Positions 1 to 9,532 of a stretch of DNA of 64,000 nt are shown here, one piece after another. The position numbers and the translations under genes were made by a program. How positions within the stretch are numbered: position 1 is the first letter of the stretch; each line of letters begins with the position of its first letter. The DNA is from BPGX01 sp037447455 (GTDB lineage Bacteria > Bacteroidota > Bacteroidia > B-17B0 > Aurantibacillaceae), in NCBI GenBank assembly GCA_037447455.1, contig JBBIGQ010000001.1, positions 62,001-126,000 on the forward strand, in the 5' to 3' direction. Under the pieces are notes generated by a model. The model ran no database searches. It saw only the letters and a program-made list of their open reading frames with translations, and was not told where the DNA came from.

Positions 1-1234
1 ATAAATAGGAAGCCAAAGTACCACAAAGTAAGGCCTTCATTCCTAACTCGGCCAAATCTCTTCTTCTTTCAGGAACCAATACACCTATTCCACCTATTTG
101 CATTCCCACACTACTGAAATTGGCAAAGCCACAAATAGCAATGCTTACAATCATCAGCCCTTTTTCAGTTACCACCGGTACTTTGTGAGAAGTCAAATTG
201 CTGAATGCCACAAATTCATTAATAGTAAGTTTCTGTCCCAACAAAGTTGCTACATTATTAACATCTTCAATTGGTGTGCCCATTGCCCACGCCATCGGAT
301 AAAACAATTTGGCAAACAACCAGTTTAAACTTAAATTCAAGTCCGGATTAAAAATATGCCCCGTTTTCATTAACAGCCAATCGGTCATAGTAATAAGCGC
401 TATGAACCCGATGAGCATGGCAATAACATTCATCGCAATTTTAAAGCCATCGCCGGCACCATGAGTAATGGCATCAATCAAATTGCTATATTCACTTTTT
501 ACTTCTAATTTAACTTTTCCCATAGTCACCGGTGTTTCTGTTTCCGGAAAAACAATTTTTGAAATAACCAAGGCACCGGGAGCCGCCATTAAACTCGCCA
601 TAATCAATTTCGGCGCCAGATTCATGCCCGCCTGTGCCCCCATATTGGCATATACTATGAGAATGCCTCCTGCTATACACGCCAAACTACCACTCATAGA
701 AGCCAATAACTCACTCTTTGTCATACTCGGTAAATACGGACGAATCATCACCTGTGCTTCTACCTGTCCTACAAAAGCACTTGCCACATTACTTAATGCT
801 TCTGCTCCACTCACCCGCATAATTTTATTCATTACAAATGCAATCGCAGAAATAACACGTTGCATAATGCCGAGATGATATAATATCGCTACCAAAGTTG
901 TTACCAACACAATAGTTGCCGTTACATTAAACGCAAATACAAAGGTATGCGGCGCCCGATAATCCACCACTTCCTGACCAGACATTGCCGCTAACCCACC
1001 ATACACAAAGTCAACCCCGCTTTTTGCAAACTGTTCTATTTTCTGCATTCCTTTGCCTAACTGCTCAAAAAACACCTGTACCCATTTAACTTTCATAATG
1101 GAAACAGCAATGAAGGCCTGCAGTGCCAAACCACTTAACACCAAACGAACATTGATTTTCTTTCTGTTATTGGAAACCAAGTAAGCAATTCCCAAAATCA
1201 ATATAATGCCAATGAATCCAGTCAATCGTTCCAT
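1..1234 (-). CDS. nupC: CNT (NupC) family Na+/nucleoside symporter, C-terminus cut by window edge
   Basis: Read directly on the minus strand from an ATG at 1234; 411 codons remain open to the window edge, so only a few C-terminal residues are missing (family length about 420). It is a polytopic inner-membrane importer of nucleosides. Family signatures are plain: the gate-domain region around residues 142-200, the GxKxxxNEFVA signature (reads GQKLTINEFVA), and the terminal CGFANFSSVGMQIGG block. One oddity: the nucleobase-contacting stretch that is usually QTEAP reads QVEAQ (residues 157-161), so Thr and Pro are replaced. No partner gene is adjacent. A weak promoter-like TATATTTA lies 14-28 nt upstream. 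Family call is firm; substrate range is not. Confidence 0.9.
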   Translation of the reverse strand, partial: MERLTGFIGIILILGIAYLVSNNRKKINVRLVLSGLALQAFIAVSIMKVKWVQVFFEQLGKGMQKIEQFAKSGVDFVYGGLAAMSGQEVVDYRAPHTFVFAFNVTATIVLVTTLVAILYHLGIMQRVISAIAFVMNKIMRVSGAEALSNVASAFVGQVEAQVMIRPYLPSMTKSELLASMSGSLACIAGGILIVYANMGAQAGMNLAPKLIMASLMAAPGALVISKIVFPETETPVTMGKVKLEVKSEYSNLIDAITHGAGDGFKIAMNVIAMLIGFIALITMTDWLLMKTGHIFNPDLNLSLNWLFAKLFYPMAWAMGTPIEDVNNVATLLGQKLTINEFVAFSNLTSHKVPVVTEKGLMIVSIAICGFANFSSVGMQIGGIGVLVPERRRDLAELGMKALLCGTLASYL

Positions 1235-1351
1235 AAATATTTTGGGCTGAAAGATAAATATAGTTCCATAATTAAACACTTATTATTTAAGAATGGCGGA
1301 ATACAGTATATCTCGCGCACTCAAAACCATGCCACTATTTATAAATAATTT

Positions 1352-1816
1352 CTAAATAATCAAATCGGCCTGTGTATAATATCTTTTTCGCTCGTTTAAT
1401 TTCTTTTCAATAAATTGTTTTAATGCATCTTTAGTCGTGATATTTTTCAACAAAGGTCTTTTATCTTTTTCATTCCACAACCGTTCCAATAATACTTCCA
1501 CTGCTGGCATTAAAGCAATCAACCAGCAATTCTGTTTTACCACTTCAAGGGTATTATTAAAACAAATGGTACCGCCACCTAATGCAATCACTCTGCTTCC
1601 CTTTATACCGACTACTTCATCAAGATATTTTTTCTCCATCTCTCTAAAACAACTTTCTCCTGCTTCTTCAAAAATTTGTAGAATCGTTTTTTTTTCTTTT
1701 TGCTCAATGTAATGATCTAAATCAATCAAAGGAAGACCAGCTTGTTTTGCTATTTTTTGAGCAAGCGTTGTTTTTCCGCTTCCCATAAACCCTGTAATAG
1801 CCAGATGTCTTTTCAT
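1352..1816 (-). CDS. aroK: Shikimate kinase
   Basis: 154 aa, somewhat short but complete for the family. It phosphorylates shikimate at the 3-hydroxyl with ATP, the fifth step of the chorismate pathway, in the cytosol. Visible motifs: Walker A GSGKT (residues 12-16), the shikimate-binding DLD (32-34), the Arg of FREMEKKYL (Arg58), GGG (80-82), and RPLL in the lid. Its ATG begins one base after the stop of the upstream ddl gene, so the two are almost certainly co-transcribed and probably translationally coupled. The pairing links aromatic amino-acid synthesis to cell-wall synthesis only by operon; no functional link is implied. Confidence 0.95.
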   Translation of the reverse strand: MKRHLAITGFMGSGKTTLAQKIAKQAGLPLIDLDHYIEQKEKKTILQIFEEAGESCFREMEKKYLDEVVGIKGSRVIALGGGTICFNNTLEVVKQNCWLIALMPAVEVLLERLWNEKDKRPLLKNITTKDALKQFIEKKLNERKRYYTQADLII

Positions 1817-1817
1817 A

Positions 1818-4514
1818 TCAGCACTTTACATTTTTTTTCTTTTTCATTCCCTGAGTAAGTATAGCATCTATAAACTCGTATGGTTTATATTGATGAATCG
1901 CCGCCTGATGATAAATGCACGTGGCTGGTGTCATACCCGGTAACGAGTTTACTTCAATAATAATTACTTCAATATGCTGTGGAGTATATATTCTCACAAA
2001 GGCATCTATTCTGCAGTAACCTTCCACATTCAGAATTTCTGCAGTTTTGCGCAATTGTTCCTTGACATAATCTGAAATCATTTTTTGTTCTTTCAAATCT
2101 TTTGAAAAACGTGCCGGCGTGATGTTTTGTCCTTCTCCTGCTAAAAATTTTTCCTCTAAACTTAATACATCGCCTTCTACCAATGCTTCGGACGGTTCAA
2201 ATACTTCATAAATTCTTTCACCTTTGTCGTTATAGCGTATCAGCATACCGCCGGTTATTTCTAAAAAACGTTTGGCGCCATTTGATTGGATAAGTTCTTC
2301 TATCAAAAAATCTGTCTTCACAGGAATTTCTTCATTGGGTTGGATATTTAAAGTGTTTCTAATTTCTTCCGATAGTTCTTCAGTGTTTCTAAACATCATT
2401 TGAGCGTAGGCATCCAGTTCTTTTTCATTTTTAATTTTTTTGACAGCACTGCTACAGCCATCATCTGCTGGTTTGGCAATCAAAGGATATTTTATTTCAT
2501 CGCGTATAACCGTTTTAAGATGATGCGGATATTTTTCCCAATCTTCTTTTCTGATAAGCAGATGTTCTGCCACTAACAAAGCGTTTTTTTTCAATAACTC
2601 ATTAGTTTGATATTTGTTGATAGTAATAGAAGAACTTTGGGCGTCTGAACCATTGTAAGGTATGTTGAATTGATTGATGTAAGATTGAAGTGTGCCATCT
2701 TCACCAGGACGTCCGTGTAAAGCAATAAATACAAGGTCTGCCTTTTTTTTCAATGCGTTAAAGTCGATCTTTTGCGGCGCTTCTAAATTTCTGACCTGAC
2801 CAAATTTTTCTGTAATGTCAGATGCTTCCTGAATAATTTTTTCGATAACAGGGTGTACGGTGTAATTTAAAATTTTATCCCGAATATCATCGGCATTATC
2901 TTTCAACATTAAACGAATGGGAATCGTGTACATTTCAAAACCATATTCATTTTCCGCTTTCATCAGGAATACCGGGAACGCTTGATACTTTTCGGAAGAA
3001 GATAGTTTTTCATAAACGTTTCTGCCGCTTTCTACCGATATGTGTCTTTCAGTAGAATATCCGCCCATGATGACAGCCGTTCTTATTTTCTTGGTATTAT
3101 CCGAATATTTTTTTTCAAAGAGATAGTTTTGAAGGCGTTCCATAATGGACGCAAACGCATTGGTCTGTAAGAACTGCTGCTGTCTTTTTTTGAGTGAAAT
3201 AAAAAGAATGTAGGTAAGAAATTGAGACGGATTGAGACCAATTTCGGCGACCTGATGAAAGAAAAAAGAAGATGGCATCATGCCGGAAGTTGTATTGGGG
3301 TCGTTCAGAAATATCTTTCCCTGTTGATCAATAAATCCATCTATTCTGGCATACACATGAAATCCAAAAGCCGTGTACATTCGTTGTGCTTCTTCGCGAA
3401 TCAACTGAATTTGCTCTTCCGGTAAATGAATTGGTGTAATTTTTCTACTCTTTCCGGGCAAGTATTTACTTTTGTAATCGTACAGCACATCTTTTTTAAT
3501 AATCTCCGTTGGTGGCAATGCAATAGGCTTGCCATGTTCATCTTCAATAACAATGCAACTGAACTCTTTTCCGTCAATGTAAGATTCAATGATAATCTCA
3601 TTTTCTGAGTCCAGTGCTTCAATCAACACCTCAGGATGTATGTTCAGATAGTTGTCTAAAAAATTAATGAGTGACGGTGGGTCATATATCAAAGTGTTTT
3701 CAATAATAGCCGGTAATCCGATGTTTTCACGAATATCCGAAAATGTTTTGACCCATTGTATCTTTTTATCATCGGAGAAGTTCTTCCATTGATGGGCAGT
3801 TAATGTGTAAGCAAAAAATGCCTTTTCAACTGCTTTTGTAAATTGATCAAGTTGCTCTGATTTAATGACGCTTACACCTATTGATGAACCTTGATTGGCG
3901 GGCTTGATAACAAAAGATAATCCTACTTTTTCTTTGGCTGTTTGAAACAAATCTTGTATTTTTTTTGATTTCCATTCGTGTCTTTGAATGGTTACATAAT
4001 CAGGAACATTAAAATTAAACTGTGTCATCCATTTTTTTTGGATGGCTTTATTCATTCCGAATGCAGATGGTAAAATACCAGAACCTGTATAGGGAATGCC
4101 ATAAAACTCCAGCAAGCCCTGTATTCTTCCATCTTCGCCGTTTTTACCATGTAAGCACAAAAAGGCCACATCTATCAGAGAAGAAAGTTCTTCAACATTT
4201 ATTTTTTTTCCAATAGAGGTCGCCATTTCCTGCCGTGTGTTTAAATCAAGTGGGTCTAAATTTTCAACATAATACTGAAAATGAATGGACTTATTTTGAA
4301 GAGCAGAAACGGGCGGATAGAAGTCGCGTATAGTACCTTTGTAAATGTATTGCCAATTCAATACAATCAATTGATGCCAACTATCTATAAAAATAGGAAT
4401 GGGTTCAAAGATCGATTTGTCTAAATTATCATAAACCGTTCTTCCACCTGCAAAAGAAACTTCTCTTTCTCTGGAAGAGCCGCCAAATAAAATACCAACT
4501 CTGATTTTTTCCAT
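1818..4514 (-). CDS. ddl: Tandem (double) D-alanine--D-alanine ligase, two ATP-grasp ligases in one chain
   Basis: 898 aa, about twice the usual 310-370. Two complete Ddl units follow each other: unit 1 about residues 1-445, unit 2 about 475-890. Each has the N-terminal GGxSxER motif (11-17; 484-490), an LHGxxGEDG motif (121-129; 599-607), the KPA phosphate-loop Lys (204; 681) and a C-terminal metal motif. Ddl makes the D-Ala-D-Ala end of peptidoglycan. The units differ at key residues. Unit 1 has Lys350-Tyr351, matching E. coli Lys215-Tyr216 (D-Ala-D-Ala type), but NDPNTTSG in place of the usual E-x-N-x-x-PG. Unit 2 has the canonical EVNSLPGMT (854-862) but Lys789-Phe790 at the Tyr216 position, as in depsipeptide (D-Ala-D-Lac) ligases. 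Directly upstream of aroK (1-base gap). Confidence 0.93.
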   Translation of the reverse strand: MEKIRVGILFGGSSREREVSFAGGRTVYDNLDKSIFEPIPIFIDSWHQLIVLNWQYIYKGTIRDFYPPVSALQNKSIHFQYYVENLDPLDLNTRQEMATSIGKKINVEELSSLIDVAFLCLHGKNGEDGRIQGLLEFYGIPYTGSGILPSAFGMNKAIQKKWMTQFNFNVPDYVTIQRHEWKSKKIQDLFQTAKEKVGLSFVIKPANQGSSIGVSVIKSEQLDQFTKAVEKAFFAYTLTAHQWKNFSDDKKIQWVKTFSDIRENIGLPAIIENTLIYDPPSLINFLDNYLNIHPEVLIEALDSENEIIIESYIDGKEFSCIVIEDEHGKPIALPPTEIIKKDVLYDYKSKYLPGKSRKITPIHLPEEQIQLIREEAQRMYTAFGFHVYARIDGFIDQQGKIFLNDPNTTSGMMPSSFFFHQVAEIGLNPSQFLTYILFISLKKRQQQFLQTNAFASIMERLQNYLFEKKYSDNTKKIRTAVIMGGYSTERHISVESGRNVYEKLSSSEKYQAFPVFLMKAENEYGFEMYTIPIRLMLKDNADDIRDKILNYTVHPVIEKIIQEASDITEKFGQVRNLEAPQKIDFNALKKKADLVFIALHGRPGEDGTLQSYINQFNIPYNGSDAQSSSITINKYQTNELLKKNALLVAEHLLIRKEDWEKYPHHLKTVIRDEIKYPLIAKPADDGCSSAVKKIKNEKELDAYAQMMFRNTEELSEEIRNTLNIQPNEEIPVKTDFLIEELIQSNGAKRFLEITGGMLIRYNDKGERIYEVFEPSEALVEGDVLSLEEKFLAGEGQNITPARFSKDLKEQKMISDYVKEQLRKTAEILNVEGYCRIDAFVRIYTPQHIEVIIIEVNSLPGMTPATCIYHQAAIHQYKPYEFIDAILTQGMKKKKNVKC

Positions 4515-4683
4515 AAATTAAATTTCAATAAGTTCCTGCAAATTTGCAACATATTTCAAAAAGAGAATATAAAAATAATTAACAATGGATCTTGGATAAT
4601 TTTTAATTTTGTAGTAATTATACATTTAAAATTAAATTAAATAGAATTACTTGTTTTACAAATTACATAAATAATTTTTTCAG

Positions 4684-4691
4684 TAAATTTG
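4684..4691 (+). promoter_or_regulatory. Promoter -7 box of glmM-iscS operon
   Basis: TAAATTTG matches the Bacteroidota TAnnTTTG -7 consensus exactly and is followed by C, as is common. It ends 20 nt before the glmM ATG. No clear -33 TTTG is seen at the ideal distance; a TTG lies further upstream at 4651. Confidence 0.6.
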
Positions 4692-4711
4692 CACTAAATT
4701 AAAGTCGTTGT

Positions 4712-6130
4712 ATGCTTATCAAAAGTATTTCAGGTATTCGCGGAACGATTGGCGGTAAAGCAGGAGAAAATCTGACGCCTATAGATGTTGTTAAGTTCAC
4801 CATTGCTTATTCCAAATGGTTGAAAAGTTTATTTGAGCCAGTTCCTAAATTAAAAGTGGTAGTAGGCAGAGACGCAAGAATTTCAGGAGAAAGTGTACAA
4901 CAATTAGTGATACACACCCTGTTAATGAGTGGAATTGATGTGGTGAATTTGGACTTAAGCACCACGCCCACTGTAGAAATGATGGTAAAAGAACACAAAG
5001 CCAATGGAGGAATCATTATTACAGCTTCTCATAATCCTATGCAGTGGAATGCTTTGAAATTGCTGAATGCTGATGGAGAATTTGTAAGCGACGAAGATGG
5101 AAAAAAAATTTTAGAATTTTCAGAAAAGACAGAAAATTTTGTATTTGCAGATATTCAAAAATTAGGTCGTTTATTCTTTGATACAGAAGCTATTGATAAA
5201 CACATTGATAAGATATTGGAATTAAAGTATGTGGATGTGAATGCTATTAAGAAAGCAAAGTTTAAGATCGTTGTGGATGCGGTGAATTCAACAGGAGGAA
5301 TTGCTGTTCCAAAATTATTGAGAAAATTAGGTGTAGAAAATATCATTGAATTAAATTGTGAACCGAATGGACATTTTGCTCACCATCCCGAACCATTACC
5401 TGAAAACCTGATGGACTTGTCATTAGCCGTGAAAAAAAATAAAGCCCACTTGGGAATTAGTGTAGACCCTGATGTAGATAGGTTAGCACTTATTTGTGAA
5501 GACGGTGAACCTTTTGGAGAAGAATACACCTTAGTTGCTGTTGCAGATTACATATTAAAATATAACAAAGGAGGAAATACTGTATCCAATTTATCTTCTA
5601 CTCAGGCATTAAAAGATATAACCTTAAAATACAAAGGACAATATTTCGCTTCTGCTGTAGGAGAAGTAAATGTTGTTCAAAAAATGAAAGAAGTGAATGC
5701 AATCATTGGCGGTGAAGGAAATGGCGGAGTCATTTTACCTGAATTGCATTATGGCAGAGATGCTTTGGTTGGGATTGCTTTATTTTTGAGCCATCTGGCC
5801 TTATCTAAAAAAACTGTTTCTATTCTCAGAGACAGTTATCCGCATTATTATATCTCCAAAAATAAAGTTGAAATTGATCCTTCCATACCTAACAGCGAAA
5901 TTATTGATTACTTTAAATCAAAATACAAAAAATATCCACAAAACACAATTGACGGATTAAAAATTGAATTGAATGATAAAGAATGGATTCATTTGAGACA
6001 ATCTAACACAGAGCCCATTATTCGCATTTATACAGAAAGTCAGACACAAACTACGGCCGATAATCTGGCTAAAAAAATGATGGTCGACATCAAAGAATTT
6101 ATTCGTGAAAAACAAAGCAGTTTATTATGA
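4712..6130 (+). CDS. glmM: Phosphoglucosamine mutase / phosphomannomutase family enzyme
   Basis: 472 aa, alpha-D-phosphohexomutase family; cytosolic. It likely converts glucosamine-6-P to glucosamine-1-P for UDP-GlcNAc synthesis. The phosphoserine loop TASHNP (Ser106), the Mg loop DPDVDR (252-257), the sugar-recognition loop GGEGNGG (333-339) and the C-terminal phosphate loop RQSNTEP are all present. The sugar loop has GEGNGG rather than the GEQSGH of proteobacterial GlmM, a form shared by phosphomannomutases, so substrate could be mannose- or glucose-phosphate; as the only such enzyme in view GlmM is preferred but not proven. Its last four bases (ATGA) overlap the start of the cysteine desulfurase gene. 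Confidence 0.85.
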   Translation: MLIKSISGIRGTIGGKAGENLTPIDVVKFTIAYSKWLKSLFEPVPKLKVVVGRDARISGESVQQLVIHTLLMSGIDVVNLDLSTTPTVEMMVKEHKANGGIIITASHNPMQWNALKLLNADGEFVSDEDGKKILEFSEKTENFVFADIQKLGRLFFDTEAIDKHIDKILELKYVDVNAIKKAKFKIVVDAVNSTGGIAVPKLLRKLGVENIIELNCEPNGHFAHHPEPLPENLMDLSLAVKKNKAHLGISVDPDVDRLALICEDGEPFGEEYTLVAVADYILKYNKGGNTVSNLSSTQALKDITLKYKGQYFASAVGEVNVVQKMKEVNAIIGGEGNGGVILPELHYGRDALVGIALFLSHLALSKKTVSILRDSYPHYYISKNKVEIDPSIPNSEIIDYFKSKYKKYPQNTIDGLKIELNDKEWIHLRQSNTEPIIRIYTESQTQTTADNLAKKMMVDIKEFIREKQSSLL

Positions 6131-7269
6131 AGACAATATACTTGGATAATGCTGCCACTACACCAATTGCTCCCGAAGTAGTAGAGGCCATGTTGCCATT
6201 TTTGAAAGAAGAATATGGTAATCCTTCTTCTATACATCAATTGGGCAATCGGACACGAGTCGCTATTGAGCAAGCACGGAAAACAGTGGCAGAGTTATTA
6301 AATGCCCATCCGTCGGAAATTTTCTTTACATCGGGAGGCACTGAAGCAGATAACACAGCGCTTGTGCAATCTGTTTTAGATTTAGGAGTAAAAGTTATTA
6401 TCAGCACTCCTATTGAACATCATGCGGTTGAGCATACCATTCATTCATTAGAAAAAAGAGGTTGGATAAAAACCCTCTGGCTTTCTGTTAATAAAAATGG
6501 ACAAATAGACCTTGATGAATTAGAGGAGTTACTTAAACAACAAACAGAAAAGACATTGGTTTCAATAATGCATGCCAACAATGAGATAGGCACATTGAAT
6601 CCTATCAAGCGAATCGGAGAATTGTGTAAGAAGTATAATGCTTATTTTCATTCGGATACTGTTCAAACCGTTGGGCATTTTAATTTAGATTTACAACACA
6701 TTCCTGTTGATTTTATAGCAGCATCGGCACACAAATTTCATGGCCCAAAAGGCGTTGGTTTTATTTACATCAATCGTAATACCAAAATAAAGCCATTTAT
6801 CAATGGCGGTGCTCAGGAACGTAATATGCGTGGAGGAACTGAAAATGTGGCTGGAATAGTAGGATTGGCAAAAGCGTTGGAATTAGCATATAAACATTTA
6901 GATGAAGACATGAAATACATTAGTGAATTGAAATCCTATATAGTTCAACGGCTTACTGACGTTATTCCGGACATGCAATTCAATGGCTTTACGAATGACA
7001 AATCTTTGTACACTGTATTAAATTGTTCTTTTCCTCCACATCCGCAAGGGATGATGCTGTTGTATAAATTGGACATTGCAGGAATTTGTGCAAGTGCAGG
7101 AAGTGCGTGTAGTAGCGGAAGTAATGTTGGATCGCACGTATTGAAAGCCATTGGGACAACACCTGAAAGACATGCCATTCGTTTTTCGTTTAGTAAGTAT
7201 AATACCAAAGAAGAACTTGATCAAGTTGTAAGTGTATTATCAGAAATTTACAGCTCGGTGAAAATTTAA
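6127..7269 (+). CDS. iscS: Cysteine desulfurase (IscS/NifS-like)
   Basis: 380 aa, class V PLP enzyme that removes sulfur from cysteine as a protein persulfide for Fe-S cluster or tRNA thiolation. PLP Lys203 sits in SAHKFHGPKG; the persulfide Cys328 is in GSACSSGS; the N-terminal YLDNAATTP is typical. The active-site loop is of the long, group I (IscS/NifS) type. It overlaps glmM by four bases, so it is translated from the same message. No iscU or iscA follows, so the scaffold partner must lie elsewhere. Confidence 0.93.
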   Translation: MKTIYLDNAATTPIAPEVVEAMLPFLKEEYGNPSSIHQLGNRTRVAIEQARKTVAELLNAHPSEIFFTSGGTEADNTALVQSVLDLGVKVIISTPIEHHAVEHTIHSLEKRGWIKTLWLSVNKNGQIDLDELEELLKQQTEKTLVSIMHANNEIGTLNPIKRIGELCKKYNAYFHSDTVQTVGHFNLDLQHIPVDFIAASAHKFHGPKGVGFIYINRNTKIKPFINGGAQERNMRGGTENVAGIVGLAKALELAYKHLDEDMKYISELKSYIVQRLTDVIPDMQFNGFTNDKSLYTVLNCSFPPHPQGMMLLYKLDIAGICASAGSACSSGSNVGSHVLKAIGTTPERHAIRFSFSKYNTKEELDQVVSVLSEIYSSVKI

Positions 7270-7369
7270 GAAGAAGGTTTTATTAAATCGTCTTAATAGT
7301 ACAGTGTGAATCGTGTTTTGTTTTTAAGTAATCTATGATGATGTGATTAAAGTTTAATTATTTAGTTTT

Positions 7370-7931
7370 TCATAGTTGATTAAGGACTTTCAATACTTTT
7401 ACCTTTCCAGAATTGAGATGAAAAATGGCACCGGCTAGAGCAATATTGCCTGCTTTCAGATTTTTATTAATTATTTCGCTTTTACCTATCAAAATTTCCA
7501 TACTTTCCAATACATTATATTCTGCTAATTTATCTTGTGAAGAGTGGTCTGTATCAATTTCGTTTTTATATTTTAAATAAGTGGGTTCTATTTTTTCAAC
7601 CAGATATTTTAAGTATCCGTCTTTGATATTATTCAAACAAGCAGACATAGCGCCACATCTTGTATGTCCTAAAATGAGTATTAATTTTACACCCACGATA
7701 TTAACCGCAAATTCTGCACTGGCAATAATATCCTCATTGATCACATTCCCTGCCACCCGTGCGGAAAAATAAAGGCAAAGGGCTTTTGTTCTTTTGAAAA
7801 TTCTGACAATACCTCCAGATGATCCTTGTTGAATGTTAAATTATTAATAAATCGTTCATTGCCTTTTAGAAGAATTTTTAAGGCATTTTGTGGTGTAATT
7901 TTTTTCGTTCTTCAATGCTGAGTGTTTTCAT
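7370..7931 (-). pseudogene. Broken beta-carbonic anhydrase
   Basis: Reading from ATG 7931 gives MKTLSIEERKK, then a stop after a run of seven A (bases 7899-7905); shifting one frame restores ITPQNALKILLKGNERF, the normal beta-CA N-terminus. A second break at about 7763-7775 joins KPFAFI directly to FSARVAGNVINEDI in another frame: about 21 residues are gone, exactly the block that carries the Cys-x-Asp-x-Arg zinc/catalytic site. The remaining part keeps GHTRCGA (His and Cys zinc ligands). Two frameshifts plus loss of the active site mean it cannot be a working enzyme. The first 20 bases overlap the end of the adjacent SulP remnant, as in an intact operon. Confidence 0.9.
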
Positions 7932-9013
7932 ATTCTTTAAAATTTATGTTTGTTGATGAATAAATAGTACATTGAATATTTTTAGATTCAAGAATCTGTT
8001 TTTGATTTTGCAATAGTTGTATAATATCTAAGTCCGTTCCTTTGTAATATATTTCTATTCGGCAAGGATAAGCAATGTTATGTAAAATTTCAGTGATTCT
8101 ATTTTTATTTAAAAAAGAAGCAGAATCATCAATTTCTAAAATAATTTTGTCTTTTTCTTCTAAAATTTTTACTGCTTTTAATGATGCCATATAAAACTGT
8201 ATAATAATAGCAACTATCAATCCTATAAGGGTACCGATTAATAAGTCTGTAAAGAGAATAACAATAACTGTTACCATAAAAGGAATAAACTCTTTCCATC
8301 CTTTCTGATACATTACTTTAAAGATTTGTGGCTTACTAAGGTTATATCCCACCATAATTAAATTGTAGGACTAATTTCACTACTATTATTCCTAATATCA
8401 CAACTACAAGAGGGTCCTGAATAATCCGCCCTAATTTTGGAAATAGTTTCACTATCTTATTTTGCCAGAGTATAAAAATAATCATGCCAAATAAAAAAAT
8501 CATTGATGAAACAGGATGAATATATTTCCACAATTGTATCAACGTAGAAAAAGTATTTTCATTATCTGGCTAAACAAACGAATCATCGCCCTCAAAATCT
8601 TTGTCATAACCAAAAGCATGTGGCAATTGTTTTAGTATAATAATTATGCCTATTGCTGTTAACATTCATGTAATAACAGAAGATGGAAAGTAATACGACA
8701 ATTTCCATCCTTTTATAAGTCCAAATACCAATTGTAGAACACCTGCCCAACTCACAACAAGGAAGAATTTTTCAATTCCTCCCAAATCGTTTATCGCCGA
8801 AAGACAAATAGCCACTAAACCCGCAGCAGGTCCACTCACACCTAATGCAGAATTACTGATCAACCCTACTACTATTCCAGCCACAACGCCGGCTATTATT
8901 CCAGTTATAGGAGGTGTACCGCTGGCCAAAGCAATGCCTAAACATAAAGGCAATGCTACCAAAAATACAACTACAGAAGCACTTATGTCTTCTACATAAA
9001 TTCTATTTTTCAT
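7912..9013 (-). pseudogene. Broken SulP family anion (bicarbonate/sulfate) transporter
   Basis: Starts at ATG 9013 with a typical SulP N-terminus (membrane segments with ASGTPPITGIIAG and SGPAAGL). The frame then meets TGA at 8666-8668 and TAG at 8570-8572 while the protein similarity carries on through both. Near 8350 the frame shifts and jumps from the middle membrane segments (ends VLQFNYGG) to the last ones (VGYNLSKP...GWKEFIPF, LFTDLLIGTLIGL) and a STAS-like tail; roughly 150-200 residues are missing, judged by usual family length. It lies directly upstream of the broken carbonic anhydrase, the usual SulP-CA order in Bacteroidota, where the pair is thought to serve bicarbonate uptake. 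Confidence 0.9.
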
Positions 9014-9098
9014 ACAGAAATTTTTTTTAAGTTAAGAAATTAAAAGAACCTATTAAAAAGATGAAAAGACACACTATAATGCATAAAAAGTAGGAAGT

Positions 9099-9394
9099 TT
9101 AAAACAACTTGCTCAACACTTCAAGAAAATAATTTTTTGTGTTATCCAGATTTAAATTCAAAGACAGCGTCGAATAATAACAAGTATATTGTAATTTCAA
9201 TACACCTTCATATAAAAAATCATTTTCTTTAGTATTATCGCTTTTACTTTCTTCGCTTGATTCTTCTTCCATTTCAACGCCTTCAGTAAATACTGTTTTT
9301 TCAAATGATTTATTAAGTATTATCCTACTATAGGATAAATAGATACTATTAAAAGAATGTTTAATATAAAAGTTATGGTTAGCTTAAAATTCAT
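9099..9394 (-). pseudogene. Frameshifted small exported protein, unknown function
   Basis: From ATG 9394 a signal-peptide-like stretch reads MNFKLTITFILNILLIVSI and then stops (TAA) after about 24 codons. In the next frame a coherent, acidic sequence follows (KSFEKTVFTEGVEMEEESSEE..., ending VLSKLF) with stop at 9099-9101. Base composition and codon use of the second part look coding. It sits upstream of, and in line with, the broken SulP and carbonic anhydrase genes and was probably the first gene of that operon. The family is not recognised. It could instead be two unrelated chance ORFs. Confidence 0.5.
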
Positions 9395-9532
9395 ATTTAA
9401 GTGCTCAAATATAATTAATATTTTTCCTTCTAATTTAAATCTGATTTTTCTATAAATAACACCCATAAATACTTTTATTCATTTCTAAACTTTTTCTTAT
9501 CTTTCACACTTCATAACATTAAATTTCTTTTT

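Noticed and set aside
468..878. 136-codon plus-strand reading frame
   Set aside because: It is the complement of the CNT transporter, whose minus-strand protein shows clear family motifs; the plus frame has none.
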